DNA from: VAZQ01 sp035293945
GTDB taxonomy: Bacteria; Pseudomonadota; Alphaproteobacteria; Rhizobiales; Xanthobacteraceae
Direction of reading: 5' to 3'
DNA: 64,000 bases
Assembly: GCA_035293945.1 (NCBI GenBank)
Contig: DATGLV010000014.1
Span: forward strand, 36,764 to 100,763
Below the pieces are notes generated by a model. That model was given only the letters and a program-made list of their open reading frames with translations, did no database searches and was not told the DNA's origin. Positions 35,962 to 45,197 of this stretch are shown here, piece after piece (the first letter of the stretch is position 1; every line of letters starts with the position of its first letter). Made by a program: the position numbers and the translations under genes.

Positions 35962-37059
35962 TCAGCTTGGCGCTGCTGTACTGAGCTCCGCTGCAGCACC
36001 GGTGTCAGGCCGAATGGCTTCACATGTCTGTGCCGCGGGCACGGCTTGCGCGTGCACGGCGGCGGCCGTGAGCACGATCATGGCCATGGCCTGATGCATC
36101 AGCGCGAGCGCAAGCGGCGCCTGCTCCAGCAAGGTGAAAATGCCGAGCGAGGCCTGCAACAAGACGGCGCCAGCCAGCACGAGCGCACCCCTGCGGGCCG
36201 TCCGTGCGCCACTCCGCGCCGCATCGATGGCGTGCAGAAGCGCCAGAGCCGCAATGCAATAAGCCAGCATGCGGTGATCGAACTGCACGGTTAACGGATT
36301 CTCGAAGAAGTTCCGCCACCACGGCTCGTTGAAGAAGAGCTGCGCGGACGGCGGCACGAACCGCCCCTCCATGAGCGGCCAAGTGTTGTCGATGCGGCCG
36401 GCGCGCAGTCCTGCGACCAGCGCACCGAGATAAATCTGTCCGAGCACGAGGGCGAGCAGCAGCACCGCGCTCGAGCGCAACCGAGGTGGCGACGGCTCAG
36501 CGGATCGAGGGACCTGCTCCTGTGCGGTCCAGACCAGCGCCACAAAAATCGTGGCCGCAAGGGTCAGGTGAAACGCCAAACGATACGGCGACACCTCGAT
36601 ACGCTCAGTGAGGCCGGACGCCACCATCCACCAACCGACCGCGCCCTGGAATGCGCCGAGGCCGAAAATGAGCCAGAGCCGCGGCCGCAATTGTCGCGTG
36701 ATCTCCCCGCGGAGCAGGAACCACAGGAACGGCAAGAAGAACACCGCCCCGATCACGCGTCCGAGCAGACGGTGCGTCCATTCCCACCAGAAAATGGCCT
36801 TGAAGGCGCCAAGGCTCATGCCAGCATTTAGCGCCTGGTATTGTGGAATGGCCTTATACTTGTCGAACAGCTCCTGCCATGCTGCCGCGCTCAATGGCGG
36901 CAACACGCCGGTGACGGGGTGCCATTCCGTGATCGAGAGGCCGGATTCGGTGAGCCGGGTGGCCCCGCCGACGACCACCATGGCAAATACGAGGGCTGCC
37001 ACCGCCCAGAGCCAGACGCGGACGGCGCGGCCGCTGCCAGTCTCACATGTCTTTTCCAT
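35962..37059 (-). CDS. ctaA: Haem A synthase (COX15/CtaA)
   Basis: 365 residues from the ATG at 37059 (MEKTCETGSG). The membrane enzyme hydroxylates haem O to haem A for cytochrome oxidase. Eight hydrophobic helices are visible. Conserved histidines lie in WWEWTHRLLGR, LAFHLTLA, VQFDHRMLAY and LMHQAMAM, and the GGATRLTESGLSITEWHPVTGVLPP loop is diagnostic of the proteobacterial type. It is divergent from the DUF2842 gene, sharing about 100 bases. Confidence 0.96.
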   Translation of the reverse strand: MEKTCETGSGRAVRVWLWAVAALVFAMVVVGGATRLTESGLSITEWHPVTGVLPPLSAAAWQELFDKYKAIPQYQALNAGMSLGAFKAIFWWEWTHRLLGRVIGAVFFLPFLWFLLRGEITRQLRPRLWLIFGLGAFQGAVGWWMVASGLTERIEVSPYRLAFHLTLAATIFVALVWTAQEQVPRSAEPSPPRLRSSAVLLLALVLGQIYLGALVAGLRAGRIDNTWPLMEGRFVPPSAQLFFNEPWWRNFFENPLTVQFDHRMLAYCIAALALLHAIDAARSGARTARRGALVLAGAVLLQASLGIFTLLEQAPLALALMHQAMAMIVLTAAAVHAQAVPAAQTCEAIRPDTGAAAELSTAAPS

Positions 37060-37157
37060 CACGATTCCGGTTCTTATGCGCAAGAATGGTTGCCCGCCGT
37101 AGCACGGCCCTATAGTCCAGTGGTCGCGTCCAATCCATAGCCCTTGCCGCCGCGCCC

Positions 37158-37364
37158 ATGCCACTACGGATTCGCAAGCTCATCGGCGCTTTCGCCCTGA
37201 TCGCCCTGGTTCTGATCTGGGCGCTCACCGCGATGGTGATCGCGCAGTTTCCGGCGCTGCAGGCAAACGCGCTGGTTGAGGCGATCTATTATGCGGTCGC
37301 CGGACTGGGGTGGGTTCTGCCCGCCATGCCGCTGGTCAAGTGGATGAGCCGCCGACCGTCCTGA
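37158..37364 (+). CDS. DUF2842 family small membrane protein
   Basis: 68 residues with two transmembrane helices (LIGAFALIALVLIWALTAM and AIYYAVAGLGWVLPAMPLV) and the conserved C-terminal KWMSRR. The family is small, conserved in alphaproteobacteria and of unknown function. It is divergent from ctaA and convergent with the deacetylase gene. Confidence 0.85.
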   Translation: MPLRIRKLIGAFALIALVLIWALTAMVIAQFPALQANALVEAIYYAVAGLGWVLPAMPLVKWMSRRPS

Positions 37365-37371
37365 GCTTCGT

Positions 37372-38430
37372 TCAGGCCGCATCGACCCGGCGAAAGCCGT
37401 TCCACATCGCGGTGGCGGCGCCCGACATGAGCACCCGCACATAACGCGATTGCTGATGCTCGCCGTTGAGCGACAGGCGCGGCAGCGCCGTGAGATGCTG
37501 CTTGTGCTCCGGGAACAGCACGCCGGGCCGGGTGGTGACGGCGGTCTTGAAGCCGAGCTCGGCGGCGATGCGGAACTCGCGCGGCCCGGCCGAAGTGGGA
37601 TCGCCAACCGGATAGCTCAGATGCTGTGGCCGCACGCCGAGCGAGGCCTCGATCACCGAGCGGCTCATCGCCATCTCGGCCCGTGCCTGCCGCTCCGGCG
37701 TCTTCGCCAGCATGACGTGGTTGACGGTATGCGCCCCGATGGTCACCAGCGGGTCGGCGGCGAGCCGGGCGAGCTCCTCCCAACTCATGCACAATTCCTC
37801 GCAGAATGCCGCGATGTCGACCTTGTAGCGAAGCGACAGTTCGCGCACGACGTGGCGCAGCTCATCCTCGGTGCGAAAGCTGCGCACCCAGCCATAGAGC
37901 TCACCGAAGACGTGATACTTGTCCTTGACTGTGGCGCATTCGAATGCCTGCTCCTTTCCATTCACCAGCAGGAAGACGTGGGAATTGCGGGCAACCACGG
38001 CTTCCAGCGCCAGCCACCACAGCTCGCCGATGCGATCCGGAAAGCTGGTCGGGACATAGACCGCGAAAGGCGCGTCCTGCGCCTTCAGGATCGGATAAGC
38101 GTGCTGTAGGGTATCGCGGTAGCCGTCATCGATCGTCACGCAGGCGAACCGCCGCGTGAAATCACCTTCCGTCATGCGGCGGTGCATCTCGTCGAGGCTG
38201 ATGAGATCGAGCTTTTGCCGGCGCAGCCGGCGCAGGACCTTTTCGAGAAATTGGGGCGTGATTTCCAGCAGCTGATTGGGGCGGAACCGCTCAGGGCTTT
38301 GCGGGCGCACATGGTGCAGGGTGAGGATGGCGCCGACGCCCCCTACGAATGGCTGCATAAGGGCGTGCGCGCCGCTGAAATAGAGCGTCTCAAAGCCCGC
38401 CCGAATGACGTTTTTCTTCAACGCGCTCAA
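37372..38430 (-). CDS. Polysaccharide deacetylase
   Basis: About 352 residues from a TTG at 38430 with AGGA upstream; no ATG suits this position, and the longer frame upstream runs antisense to the next gene. The NodB-type carbohydrate esterase 4 core is present: CVTIDDGYRDTL with the catalytic aspartates (residues 101-102) and the metal histidines His234 and His238 in IGAHTVNHVML. The HLSYPVGDPTSAG and TTRPGVLFPEH segments complete the fold. No signal peptide is seen, so a cytoplasmic role in exopolysaccharide precursor modification is plausible. It is divergent from the CelD-like gene. Confidence 0.9.
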   Translation of the reverse strand: MSALKKNVIRAGFETLYFSGAHALMQPFVGGVGAILTLHHVRPQSPERFRPNQLLEITPQFLEKVLRRLRRQKLDLISLDEMHRRMTEGDFTRRFACVTIDDGYRDTLQHAYPILKAQDAPFAVYVPTSFPDRIGELWWLALEAVVARNSHVFLLVNGKEQAFECATVKDKYHVFGELYGWVRSFRTEDELRHVVRELSLRYKVDIAAFCEELCMSWEELARLAADPLVTIGAHTVNHVMLAKTPERQARAEMAMSRSVIEASLGVRPQHLSYPVGDPTSAGPREFRIAAELGFKTAVTTRPGVLFPEHKQHLTALPRLSLNGEHQQSRYVRVLMSGAATAMWNGFRRVDAA

Positions 38431-38553
38431 TGCTCTGATCCTGATACGGCTGCGATTATCCCAACTCTTTGTTGATATTTCTTTGCCAAGGTCCGCGACT
38501 GCTGAATGAAGGGCTCCGGCCGCTCCCGGCAGAGCTCGCACCGCGCGACAGAG

Positions 38554-39783
38554 ATGAGCATCGCCGTCAACTATCAGGCCGGTCAAGACGATACCGCGCA
38601 GACAAGCCTGTCTTGCGCCGGGCGGGTCGTCCGCGTTGCGGTTTTCGACGATATGCGCGCGGTGGAACCTTTTTGGCGGGCGCTCGAACGCGACAATGCC
38701 TGGGCGACGCCCTATCAACGCTACGAGCTCTTGGCCGCCTGGCAGCACCACGTGGGCGGGCGTCAAGGCATTGTTCCGTTCATTGTCGTCGGCTTCGACG
38801 CTGCTGGCAGACCATTGTTCCTGTGGCCGTTCGGCCGGAAAGAGATCGGGCCGCTTCGCTTGGCGGGATTCCTCGGCTCCAAGCATTCGAGCTTCAACAT
38901 TGGGATCTGGCGCCGCGATGTTGTGCCGCTCGTCAACGCGATAGATCTTGCCGGCGTAGTTATCCGCCTCGCGCGGCACGACGATCCGGTCGACCTCCTG
39001 GCCTTGCACAGCCAGCCGTTCACTTGGGATGGACTTGCCAATCCGTTTGCGCTGCTGCCGTATCAACTTGCGGCGGAAGCCGGCAGCTGCCTGCACCTTG
39101 TGCCTTCCGCCGGGATCGAAGCCGCCGTGGCCGCCTCGGTGCGATCGCGGCTGCGCGCGAAAGAACGCAAGCTGCAGAAGCTCGCCGGCTACCGCTACCT
39201 GCAGGCGACCAGTGCTGCCGATATCGACCGGCTACTCGATGCCTTCTTTGCGCTCAAAGCCGTTCACATGCGCTCCCAGGGCCTGAGCAACGTATTCAGC
39301 AAGCCCGGCGTGCCTGAGTTCATCCGTGCCGCTTGCCACCTCCGGCTCGCCGGGGGGCGCCCACTGATCGAGCTGCATGCGCTCGAGGGCGAGGGCCAGC
39401 TGCTCGCCCTCTATGGCGCGATTGTCGACAGCTACCGTTTCTCAGGCATGTTCAACACCTACACGCTCGGCGATCATGCGCGGCAGAGCCCCGGCCTCAT
39501 CCTGCTGCGGCATATGATTGGAAACTGCATCGAACGCGGTGCCCGCAGCTTCGACCTCGGGGTGGGCCGCGCCCATTACAAGTCGTTCTTCTGCAAGGAA
39601 GCCGAGCCGCTGTTCGATGCGTTCCTTCCGCTGACGGCACGCGGAAAGCTGGCTGCACCGGGCTTCCGTGCCACCTTCCTGGCCAAGCGGATGATCAAGG
39701 AGAAACCTGCGCTCTGGTCCGCGGTGCGGTTCCTGCGACGCTTCCGGGCAAACCCGGGTCGAAAGCCCACCCTCTCCCGATAA
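38554..39783 (+). CDS. CelD/BcsL-like GNAT acyltransferase
   Basis: About 409 residues from the ATG at 38554; a longer start at 38506 is possible. The protein has the double-GNAT layout of the CelD family tied to cellulose and exopolysaccharide synthesis (AVEPFWRALERDNAWATPYQRYE and later FFALKAVHMRSQG, FDLGVGRAHYKSFF). Members probably acylate a sugar or lipid intermediate; the donor is unknown. The 3' end carries a perfect hairpin that includes the stop codon. It is divergent from the deacetylase, so both may share a 123-base promoter region. Confidence 0.85.
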   Translation: MSIAVNYQAGQDDTAQTSLSCAGRVVRVAVFDDMRAVEPFWRALERDNAWATPYQRYELLAAWQHHVGGRQGIVPFIVVGFDAAGRPLFLWPFGRKEIGPLRLAGFLGSKHSSFNIGIWRRDVVPLVNAIDLAGVVIRLARHDDPVDLLALHSQPFTWDGLANPFALLPYQLAAEAGSCLHLVPSAGIEAAVAASVRSRLRAKERKLQKLAGYRYLQATSAADIDRLLDAFFALKAVHMRSQGLSNVFSKPGVPEFIRAACHLRLAGGRPLIELHALEGEGQLLALYGAIVDSYRFSGMFNTYTLGDHARQSPGLILLRHMIGNCIERGARSFDLGVGRAHYKSFFCKEAEPLFDAFLPLTARGKLAAPGFRATFLAKRMIKEKPALWSAVRFLRRFRANPGRKPTLSR

Positions 39784-39793
39784 GGGAGAGGGT
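39769..39793. repeat. Perfect 10-bp hairpin at the end of the CelD-like gene
   Basis: ACCCTCTCCC and GGGAGAGGGT pair perfectly around GATAA; the gene's TAA stop lies partly in the loop. No T-run follows, so it may be a dispersed palindrome or a barrier between the convergent genes rather than an intrinsic terminator. Confidence 0.6.
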
Positions 39794-39820
39794 GCTCAGA
39801 GGCTTAGGCATTATCTACAA

Positions 39821-41965
39821 TCATGCGGCAACCTGCGTCTTGGCGGCTTCGCCCGCTTCCGCGATCGGACCGCTTGCCAGCAAGGTCACTTCGCTGAAGC
39901 CGGCGCGCAGCAGCCCTTCACGCGCCGCGATCGTATCGAGATCATTGATCGCCGGAGCCACCAGCACGCCGCGCGGCGCGAGCTCACCCAATCGCTCGGC
40001 GGCGACATCCGGCAAGGCCCCGGCGTCGATCACCAGATGATCGTAGCTCCGCGCCAGCGCTTCGAGCGTGATCGCAAGGCGCTGCGAGGCAATGATCGCT
40101 TCCGCATCCGCGAGCGCCCGTCCGGCCATCACCACGTGCAGGCGCGAGTGCCGGTCGCGCGTGATGACGTCGCCATAGGAGGCGGTGCCGCGGATCAGCT
40201 CTGCAATGCCCGGCCCCGACGGATCGGTTGCGATCACCGCGACATCCGGATGATCGAGCGCAAGATCAACGAGCACGACCCGCCCGGTGCGGGACAGGCT
40301 GCGCGCCAGCGTGATTGCGGTGACGGAGGTGCCGACATTGCGTGTCGTGCCGAGCACCGCGATGCGTCGCGCCCCCTCGCCTGCCGCCGCGAGCGTGTGG
40401 CTGAGCGCCTCGATGGTGTCGAGCGGCACGCCGGTCGGCGCCGTGTGCTCTGAGGTCTCGGCGAGCGCTTCTGACTGCCTGGGGCGGCTGCTCACAGCCG
40501 AATCCATCGCAGCCGGCGCGAACGACACCGCTCGTGCCGCCATCGGGCTCAAGATGCCTGCTCCCAACAGCTCGCTCGTCAGGATGAACCCGATCGTAAG
40601 CGTCAGCGCGCCGAGGGCAGCCACCAGGACCGTCGGCAACAGCTTCGGCCAAGCCGGTGTGTTCGACACCGTGGCGGTGGAAATGATCCTGGCATCCGGC
40701 GAGGCCGCATCGATAGAGTCGCGCGCGGTCGCCTCGCGATATTTGGCGAGATAGGACTCGAGCAGATCGCGTTGTGATTTGGCGTCGCGCTCCAGCGCCC
40801 GCAGCTGCACGTCCTGCTCGTTGCTCGCAGACGCCTGTTGCTTGAGCTGATCGAGACCGCTGTCCAGGCTCGTCATGCGCGCATCGGCGAGCCGCGCGTC
40901 GTTCTCGAGCGAATGCGCGAGCCGCTCGGCCTCGGCGCGAATTTGCCCGTCGAGATCGGCGATCTGCGCGCGCAGTTCCTTGATGCGTGGGTGCTCGGGC
41001 AGGAGCGTCGAAGATTGCTCAGCCAGTTGCGCCCTGAGCGTCACGCGTTGCTCGGAAAGGCGCCGCAACAGCTCGGAATTCGCTATGTCGGAAAATTCGA
41101 GCGGCGCCCCGGTGCGTAGCGCGTCGCGGATGAGCTTGGCCTTGGCTTCGGCATCGGCCTTCTGCGCGCGTGCGCTCGCCATCTGGGTGTTGTAGTCGCC
41201 GAGTTGCTGATTGGACAGCGTCAGGCTGTTGGGGCCGCCGACGAACAAGCTCGCTTTGCTGCGATAGCGCTCGACCGCCGCCTCGGCGTCGGCGACCTTG
41301 GTGCGCAACTGGTCGATCTCGCCGGCAAGCCACTGCCCTGCGGCGCGCGTCTGCGCAAGCTTTGCGGCGCGCTGCATCTCCAGATATTGCGCCGCGACGG
41401 CGTTGGCGACCTGAGCCGCGAGATCCGGGTCTTCCGACTCGAACTCGATGACGATGACGCGCGATTTTTCCGCTTGGAAGGCGGAGAGCCGGTCCTGGAA
41501 GCTCTTCATGACGCGCTCCTCCGGCGTCATGCTCATGGGGTCGCGGCCGATGCCGAGGAGACCGAACAGCGTGCGCAGGAACGAGGCGCCGTGCAGAACG
41601 GAATCAAATTCCGCCCGCTCCCCGAGTTTGAGCTTGTCGATGATGGCGCGGGCGAGGTCGCGCGAGAGAATGACTTGAATCTGGCTCGCGACCGCCTCCT
41701 GATCGACGGCCGCAGCCGGCTCGTTGTCCTTGGCGGCCTCCGGGCGCAGGAACACGTTCTCGCGCGACTCGATCAGGACGCGTGCTTCCGACTTGTATTT
41801 GGGGGTGATCAAGCTGGCCCCGAGGAAGGCCGCAGCCGCCGCCGCAAGCGTCACCGCGAGAATTGCGGCCTTCCGGCGCCAGAGTGCGCGCCCAAGCGCG
41901 CTGAGATCCAGCTCTTCGACCGCGGTCTGCATCATCCCAAACCGCGCCTGCGCACTCGCCACCAT
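39821..41965 (-). CDS. Wzc/ExoP-like chain-length protein with degenerate kinase domain
   Basis: 714 residues. An N-terminal Wzz domain with a transmembrane helix (ILAVTLAAAAAAFLGASLI) is followed by a long coiled-coil region (about 200-430), a second helix (LLPTVLVAALGALTLTIGFIL) and a C-terminal CpsD-like tyrosine-kinase-fold domain. The P-loop reads GTTRNVGTSVT, with threonine where BY-kinases have the lysine of GKS, and no tyrosine cluster ends the protein. It therefore likely regulates chain length or export without autophosphorylation. AGGGG precedes the ATG at 41965. It sits in the exopolysaccharide cluster, divergent from the glycosyltransferase. Confidence 0.87.
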   Translation of the reverse strand: MVASAQARFGMMQTAVEELDLSALGRALWRRKAAILAVTLAAAAAAFLGASLITPKYKSEARVLIESRENVFLRPEAAKDNEPAAAVDQEAVASQIQVILSRDLARAIIDKLKLGERAEFDSVLHGASFLRTLFGLLGIGRDPMSMTPEERVMKSFQDRLSAFQAEKSRVIVIEFESEDPDLAAQVANAVAAQYLEMQRAAKLAQTRAAGQWLAGEIDQLRTKVADAEAAVERYRSKASLFVGGPNSLTLSNQQLGDYNTQMASARAQKADAEAKAKLIRDALRTGAPLEFSDIANSELLRRLSEQRVTLRAQLAEQSSTLLPEHPRIKELRAQIADLDGQIRAEAERLAHSLENDARLADARMTSLDSGLDQLKQQASASNEQDVQLRALERDAKSQRDLLESYLAKYREATARDSIDAASPDARIISTATVSNTPAWPKLLPTVLVAALGALTLTIGFILTSELLGAGILSPMAARAVSFAPAAMDSAVSSRPRQSEALAETSEHTAPTGVPLDTIEALSHTLAAAGEGARRIAVLGTTRNVGTSVTAITLARSLSRTGRVVLVDLALDHPDVAVIATDPSGPGIAELIRGTASYGDVITRDRHSRLHVVMAGRALADAEAIIASQRLAITLEALARSYDHLVIDAGALPDVAAERLGELAPRGVLVAPAINDLDTIAAREGLLRAGFSEVTLLASGPIAEAGEAAKTQVAA

Positions 41966-42124
41966 CACCTACCCCTGACTCACGCGCACAACGCGCGACT
42001 CTCTCAAACCGAGCCGATCTCATCCCATTATGGTTGATGGCGCGTTAAGGAGGGCGCGGCGCGCCATCGCGGTGATCATTTGTTAACCGCCACACGGCTA
42101 ACCCTACTTCATCACGAACGCGGT

Positions 42125-42224
42125 GTAGGGTGTGCAACCGCGCGGTTCTCGGCCGATCACGTGCGCAAAATCGCGTCGCGCGGTTGCGCACGCTGGCAGA
42201 CCTGAGAGCGATTTTGCACCCTAC
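42125..42224. repeat. Nested inverted repeats upstream of the glycosyltransferase
   Basis: Outer arms GTAGGGTG (42125) and CACCCTAC (42217) enclose 15-base arms at 42130-42144 and 42177-42191 (GCAACCGCGCG/CGCGCGGTTGC, one mismatch overall). A third overlapping pair involves GCGCAAAATCGC at 42164 and GCGATTTTGC at 42208. They could form alternative structures in the leader of the GTG-started gene at 42241, or be a dispersed palindrome. No gene is seen between 41966 and 42240. Confidence 0.6.
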
Positions 42225-42240
42225 GGACTTGTGACGCAGG

Positions 42241-43419
42241 GTGGGTTCCATCAACGCTTCGCGCGAAAGCCTCAAAATTCTGCATGTGCTGCGAGCTCCC
42301 GTCGGCGGCCTGTTCCGTCATGTCGTGGATCTGGCAAGCGGCCAGGCCGCGCGCGGACACCACGTTGGCCTGATCGTCGACGCCTCGACCGGCGCCGAAC
42401 AGGCGGAGCAGGCCCTCTCAGCCCTGTCGCCGCTCATGTCGCTTGGTATCACCCGTGTGCCCATGAGCCGGCAGATCGGCTGGAGCGATCTATCCGCGAT
42501 TGCGCATGTGAGGCAGCGGGCCGCCGCCGCCGCCGCCGATGTTCTGCATGGCCATGGGGCCAAGGGCGGCGCCTATGCGCGGCTCGCCGGCTGTGATGCG
42601 GCGGTGCGGATCTATACGCCCCATGGCGGCAGCCTGCACTATGATTGGAGCTCGCCTGCCGGCTTCGTCTATTTGATGCTCGAGCGGCTGCTTATCCGTC
42701 GTACAGATCTGTTCCTGTTCGAGAGCGCCTATGGGCGCCATGTCTTCCGTGCCAAGCTGCGAGCGTCGCCCCGGCTTTCCCGCGTGGTCCACAACGGTGT
42801 TGCGGCTGCCGAATTCGAGCCGATCTGCGCCCGAGATGATGCGGCCGACCTTGTCTTCGTCGGCGAGCTGCGCTTCCTTAAGGGCGTCGATTTGTTGATA
42901 CAGGCGATCGCCTTGCTGGTGCGCGAAGGGCGTCGCCTCAGCGCCGTCATCGTGGGCGCCGGTCCCGACCGGGCGGCCTTCGAGGCGCAGGTGCATGCCC
43001 AAGGGCTCGGGGAACAGGTCAGGTTCGCCGGCACCATGCCGGCGCGTGCGGCCTTCCCTTTGGGACGGCTCCTGGTCATCCCTTCGCGTGCGGAATCCTT
43101 GCCCTATATCGTGCTGGAAGCCGCCGCTGCCGGCGTTCCGCTCATCACCACCAAGGTCGGCGGCATTGCGGAAATTTTCGGCCCCGATACGGCGGCTCTG
43201 GTCGGCCCCGGCGATGCGACGGCGCTTGCGCGCGCGATTGCAACTGCGCTCGGCGACATTATGGCGCAGCGTGAGCTTGCCGCGCGATTGCGCGAGCGGG
43301 TGCGCGCGGCCTTCTCCGCCGAAACAATGACGGATTCGGTTTTGTCGGCCTATCGGACCGCATTGGCGCAGCAGCCTCGCTATCGGCCCGGCATGGTGCT
43401 GCCTGCTCCGCGCAGTTAA
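42241..43419 (+). CDS. Family 4 glycosyltransferase
   Basis: 392 residues from a GTG at 42241 (the next codons GSINASRESLKILHVLRAPVGG fit the family start). The GT-B fold shows the N-terminal VGGLFRHVVDLASGQAARGHHVGLI region, the donor-domain loop FVGELRFLKGVDLLIQA and the E-x7-E motif ESLPYIVLE with AAAGVPLITTKVGGIAE. It adds a sugar to a lipid-linked polysaccharide intermediate at the inner face of the membrane. It is followed by the initiating phosphotransferase on the same strand. Confidence 0.92.
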   Translation: MGSINASRESLKILHVLRAPVGGLFRHVVDLASGQAARGHHVGLIVDASTGAEQAEQALSALSPLMSLGITRVPMSRQIGWSDLSAIAHVRQRAAAAAADVLHGHGAKGGAYARLAGCDAAVRIYTPHGGSLHYDWSSPAGFVYLMLERLLIRRTDLFLFESAYGRHVFRAKLRASPRLSRVVHNGVAAAEFEPICARDDAADLVFVGELRFLKGVDLLIQAIALLVREGRRLSAVIVGAGPDRAAFEAQVHAQGLGEQVRFAGTMPARAAFPLGRLLVIPSRAESLPYIVLEAAAAGVPLITTKVGGIAEIFGPDTAALVGPGDATALARAIATALGDIMAQRELAARLRERVRAAFSAETMTDSVLSAYRTALAQQPRYRPGMVLPAPRS

Positions 43420-43538
43420 CAAACAGTAACCTGCATTTTACCCTCTAAGCATTCCTTGAAGCTTTTTTGCTAACGCTGCCCGCAAGCTGCCTGCTCACCT
43501 GCGCGCCGGCAGCGAGCTCTCAAGTCCCAGGCAAGCCC

Positions 43539-45068
43539 ATGTTGAACTTTGATGCGCGGCGCGTCGGCGGTGAAAGCACCGCCTATCGGGTGGCCGAGCC
43601 CCGAGCCAGCAAGCCGCTCTCGGCTGCCGCGCTGAGCTTGAGCGCCGAGCCGACTGTGCCGGCCTATTCCCCGATCGTGCTCGCCGGAACCGTCCGTCTC
43701 ATCGAGTTCGCGCTGATCGTGTTGGTCGGGTCGGCGATCTATGCCGCCTATGTGGTGCCGGTCGAAGGCTTCGAATGGCATTACGCCGCCGGCATCTTGA
43801 TGGTCGCCGTCATGTCGACGATCGCCCTGCAGGCGGCCGACGTCTACCAGGTGCAGGCCTTCCGCGGACACGAGAAGCAATACATGCGGCTCGCCTCCGC
43901 CTGGTCGGTGGTCTTTCTGATCGCGATCAGCATTCCGTATTTCGCCAAGGCGGGCGATGAGTTCTCGCGCGTATGGCTTGCCAGCTTCTATGTCTTGGGC
44001 CTGGCAGTGCTGATCGGCTTCCGGCGCTCTCTTTTCCTTTTGGTCCGAAGCTGGACCCGAGAGGGTCGGCTCGACCGCCGCACTGTCGTGGTGGGGGCCG
44101 ACGCGCGCGGCGAAAGCCTGATCAATGCCATCCTTGAGCAGCGCGACAACGACGTGCGCATCATCGGCTTGTTCGACGACCGGGGCGATGATCGCGCGCC
44201 TACCACGGTCGCCGGCCGCACCAAGCTCGGCACCGTCGATGATCTGGTCGAGTTTGCCCGCCGCACCCGCATCGATCTGGTGATCTTCTCGCTGCCGATC
44301 TCGGCCGAAGCGCGCATCCTGCAGATGCTGAAGAAGCTCTGGGTGCTGCCGGTCGACATCCGCCTCGCCGCCCATTCCAACAAGCTGCGCTTTCGGCCGC
44401 GCGCCTATTCCTATATCGGCAAGGTGCCGGTGCTCGACGTCTACGACAAGCCGATCACCGACTGGGACGTGGTGACCAAGATGCTGTTCGACCGTTTCAT
44501 CGGCGGCATCATGCTCTTGCTTGCAGCGCCCGTGATGCTGCTGGCGGCGATCGCCATCAAGCTCGACAGCCGTGGGCCCATCTTCTTCAAGCAGAAGCGC
44601 TATGGCTTCAACAACGAGCTGATCGAGGTCTATAAGTTGCGCTCCATGTATGTCGATGAGTGCGACGCCACCGCTTCCAAGCTGGTGACGAAGGGCGATG
44701 CGCGCGTCACCCGCGTCGGCGCCTTCCTGCGCAAGACCTCGCTCGACGAATTGCCGCAGCTCATCAACGTGGCGATCAAGGGCAACCTGTCGCTGGTTGG
44801 CCCGCGTCCGCACGCGGTTCATGCCAAGGCGGAAAATCGCCTCTATGACGAGGCGGTTGACGGCTACTTCGCGCGCCATCGGGTCAAGCCGGGCATCACC
44901 GGCTGGGCGCAGGTGTGCGGTTGGCGCGGCGGGACCGACACGCAGGAAAAGATTCAGCGCCGCGTCGAGCACGACCTCGAATACATCGAGAACTGGTCGG
45001 TGCTGTTCGACCTCTACATCCTGGCGCGCACGCCGTTTGCGGTGTTCGGCGCAAAGAACGCGTATTGA
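43539..45068 (+). CDS. Undecaprenyl-phosphate glycosyl-1-phosphate transferase (WcaJ family)
   Basis: 509 residues from the ATG at 43539; a TTG at 43467 would extend it. The protein starts exopolysaccharide synthesis by moving a sugar phosphate to undecaprenyl phosphate. Four N-terminal helices (to about residue 185), a CoA-binding-like domain (VVVGADARGESLINAIL) and a re-entrant helix (DRFIGGIMLLLAAPVMLLAAI) precede the catalytic domain with GPIFFKQKRYGFNN, LRKTSLDELPQL (the DE pair) and GNLSLVGPRPHA. GITGWAQV near the end is also diagnostic. Its place between a glycosyltransferase and a ligase fits a Wzx/Wzy-type locus. Confidence 0.95.
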   Translation: MLNFDARRVGGESTAYRVAEPRASKPLSAAALSLSAEPTVPAYSPIVLAGTVRLIEFALIVLVGSAIYAAYVVPVEGFEWHYAAGILMVAVMSTIALQAADVYQVQAFRGHEKQYMRLASAWSVVFLIAISIPYFAKAGDEFSRVWLASFYVLGLAVLIGFRRSLFLLVRSWTREGRLDRRTVVVGADARGESLINAILEQRDNDVRIIGLFDDRGDDRAPTTVAGRTKLGTVDDLVEFARRTRIDLVIFSLPISAEARILQMLKKLWVLPVDIRLAAHSNKLRFRPRAYSYIGKVPVLDVYDKPITDWDVVTKMLFDRFIGGIMLLLAAPVMLLAAIAIKLDSRGPIFFKQKRYGFNNELIEVYKLRSMYVDECDATASKLVTKGDARVTRVGAFLRKTSLDELPQLINVAIKGNLSLVGPRPHAVHAKAENRLYDEAVDGYFARHRVKPGITGWAQVCGWRGGTDTQEKIQRRVEHDLEYIENWSVLFDLYILARTPFAVFGAKNAY

Positions 45069-45117
45069 TAAATGTTGCTTCTTAAAATCGCGCACCGGCG
45101 CTTCCCATTTGCAATGA

Positions 45118-45197
45118 GTCATGCCCGCGCTTGGCGCGGGCATCCACGTCTTGGCTTCTTGATTCAGAGAGTAAGGCGTGGATGGCCGGGAACATGA
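45118..45197. repeat. GTCATGCCCG palindromic repeat, copy 1
   Basis: A perfect 10-bp hairpin (ATGCCCGCGC-TTG-GCGCGGGCAT) with CATCCACGTCTTG after it faces an inverted partner AAGGCGTGGATGGCCGGG at about 45173-45190. The inverted partner contains the likely start codon of the next gene. Related copies are at 47409 and 49130. Confidence 0.8.

Noticed and set aside
43470..45143. 557-codon minus-strand frame opposite the WcaJ-type gene
   Set aside because: The plus-strand gene has full family motifs; the antisense product is low-complexity and His/Asp/Arg-rich.
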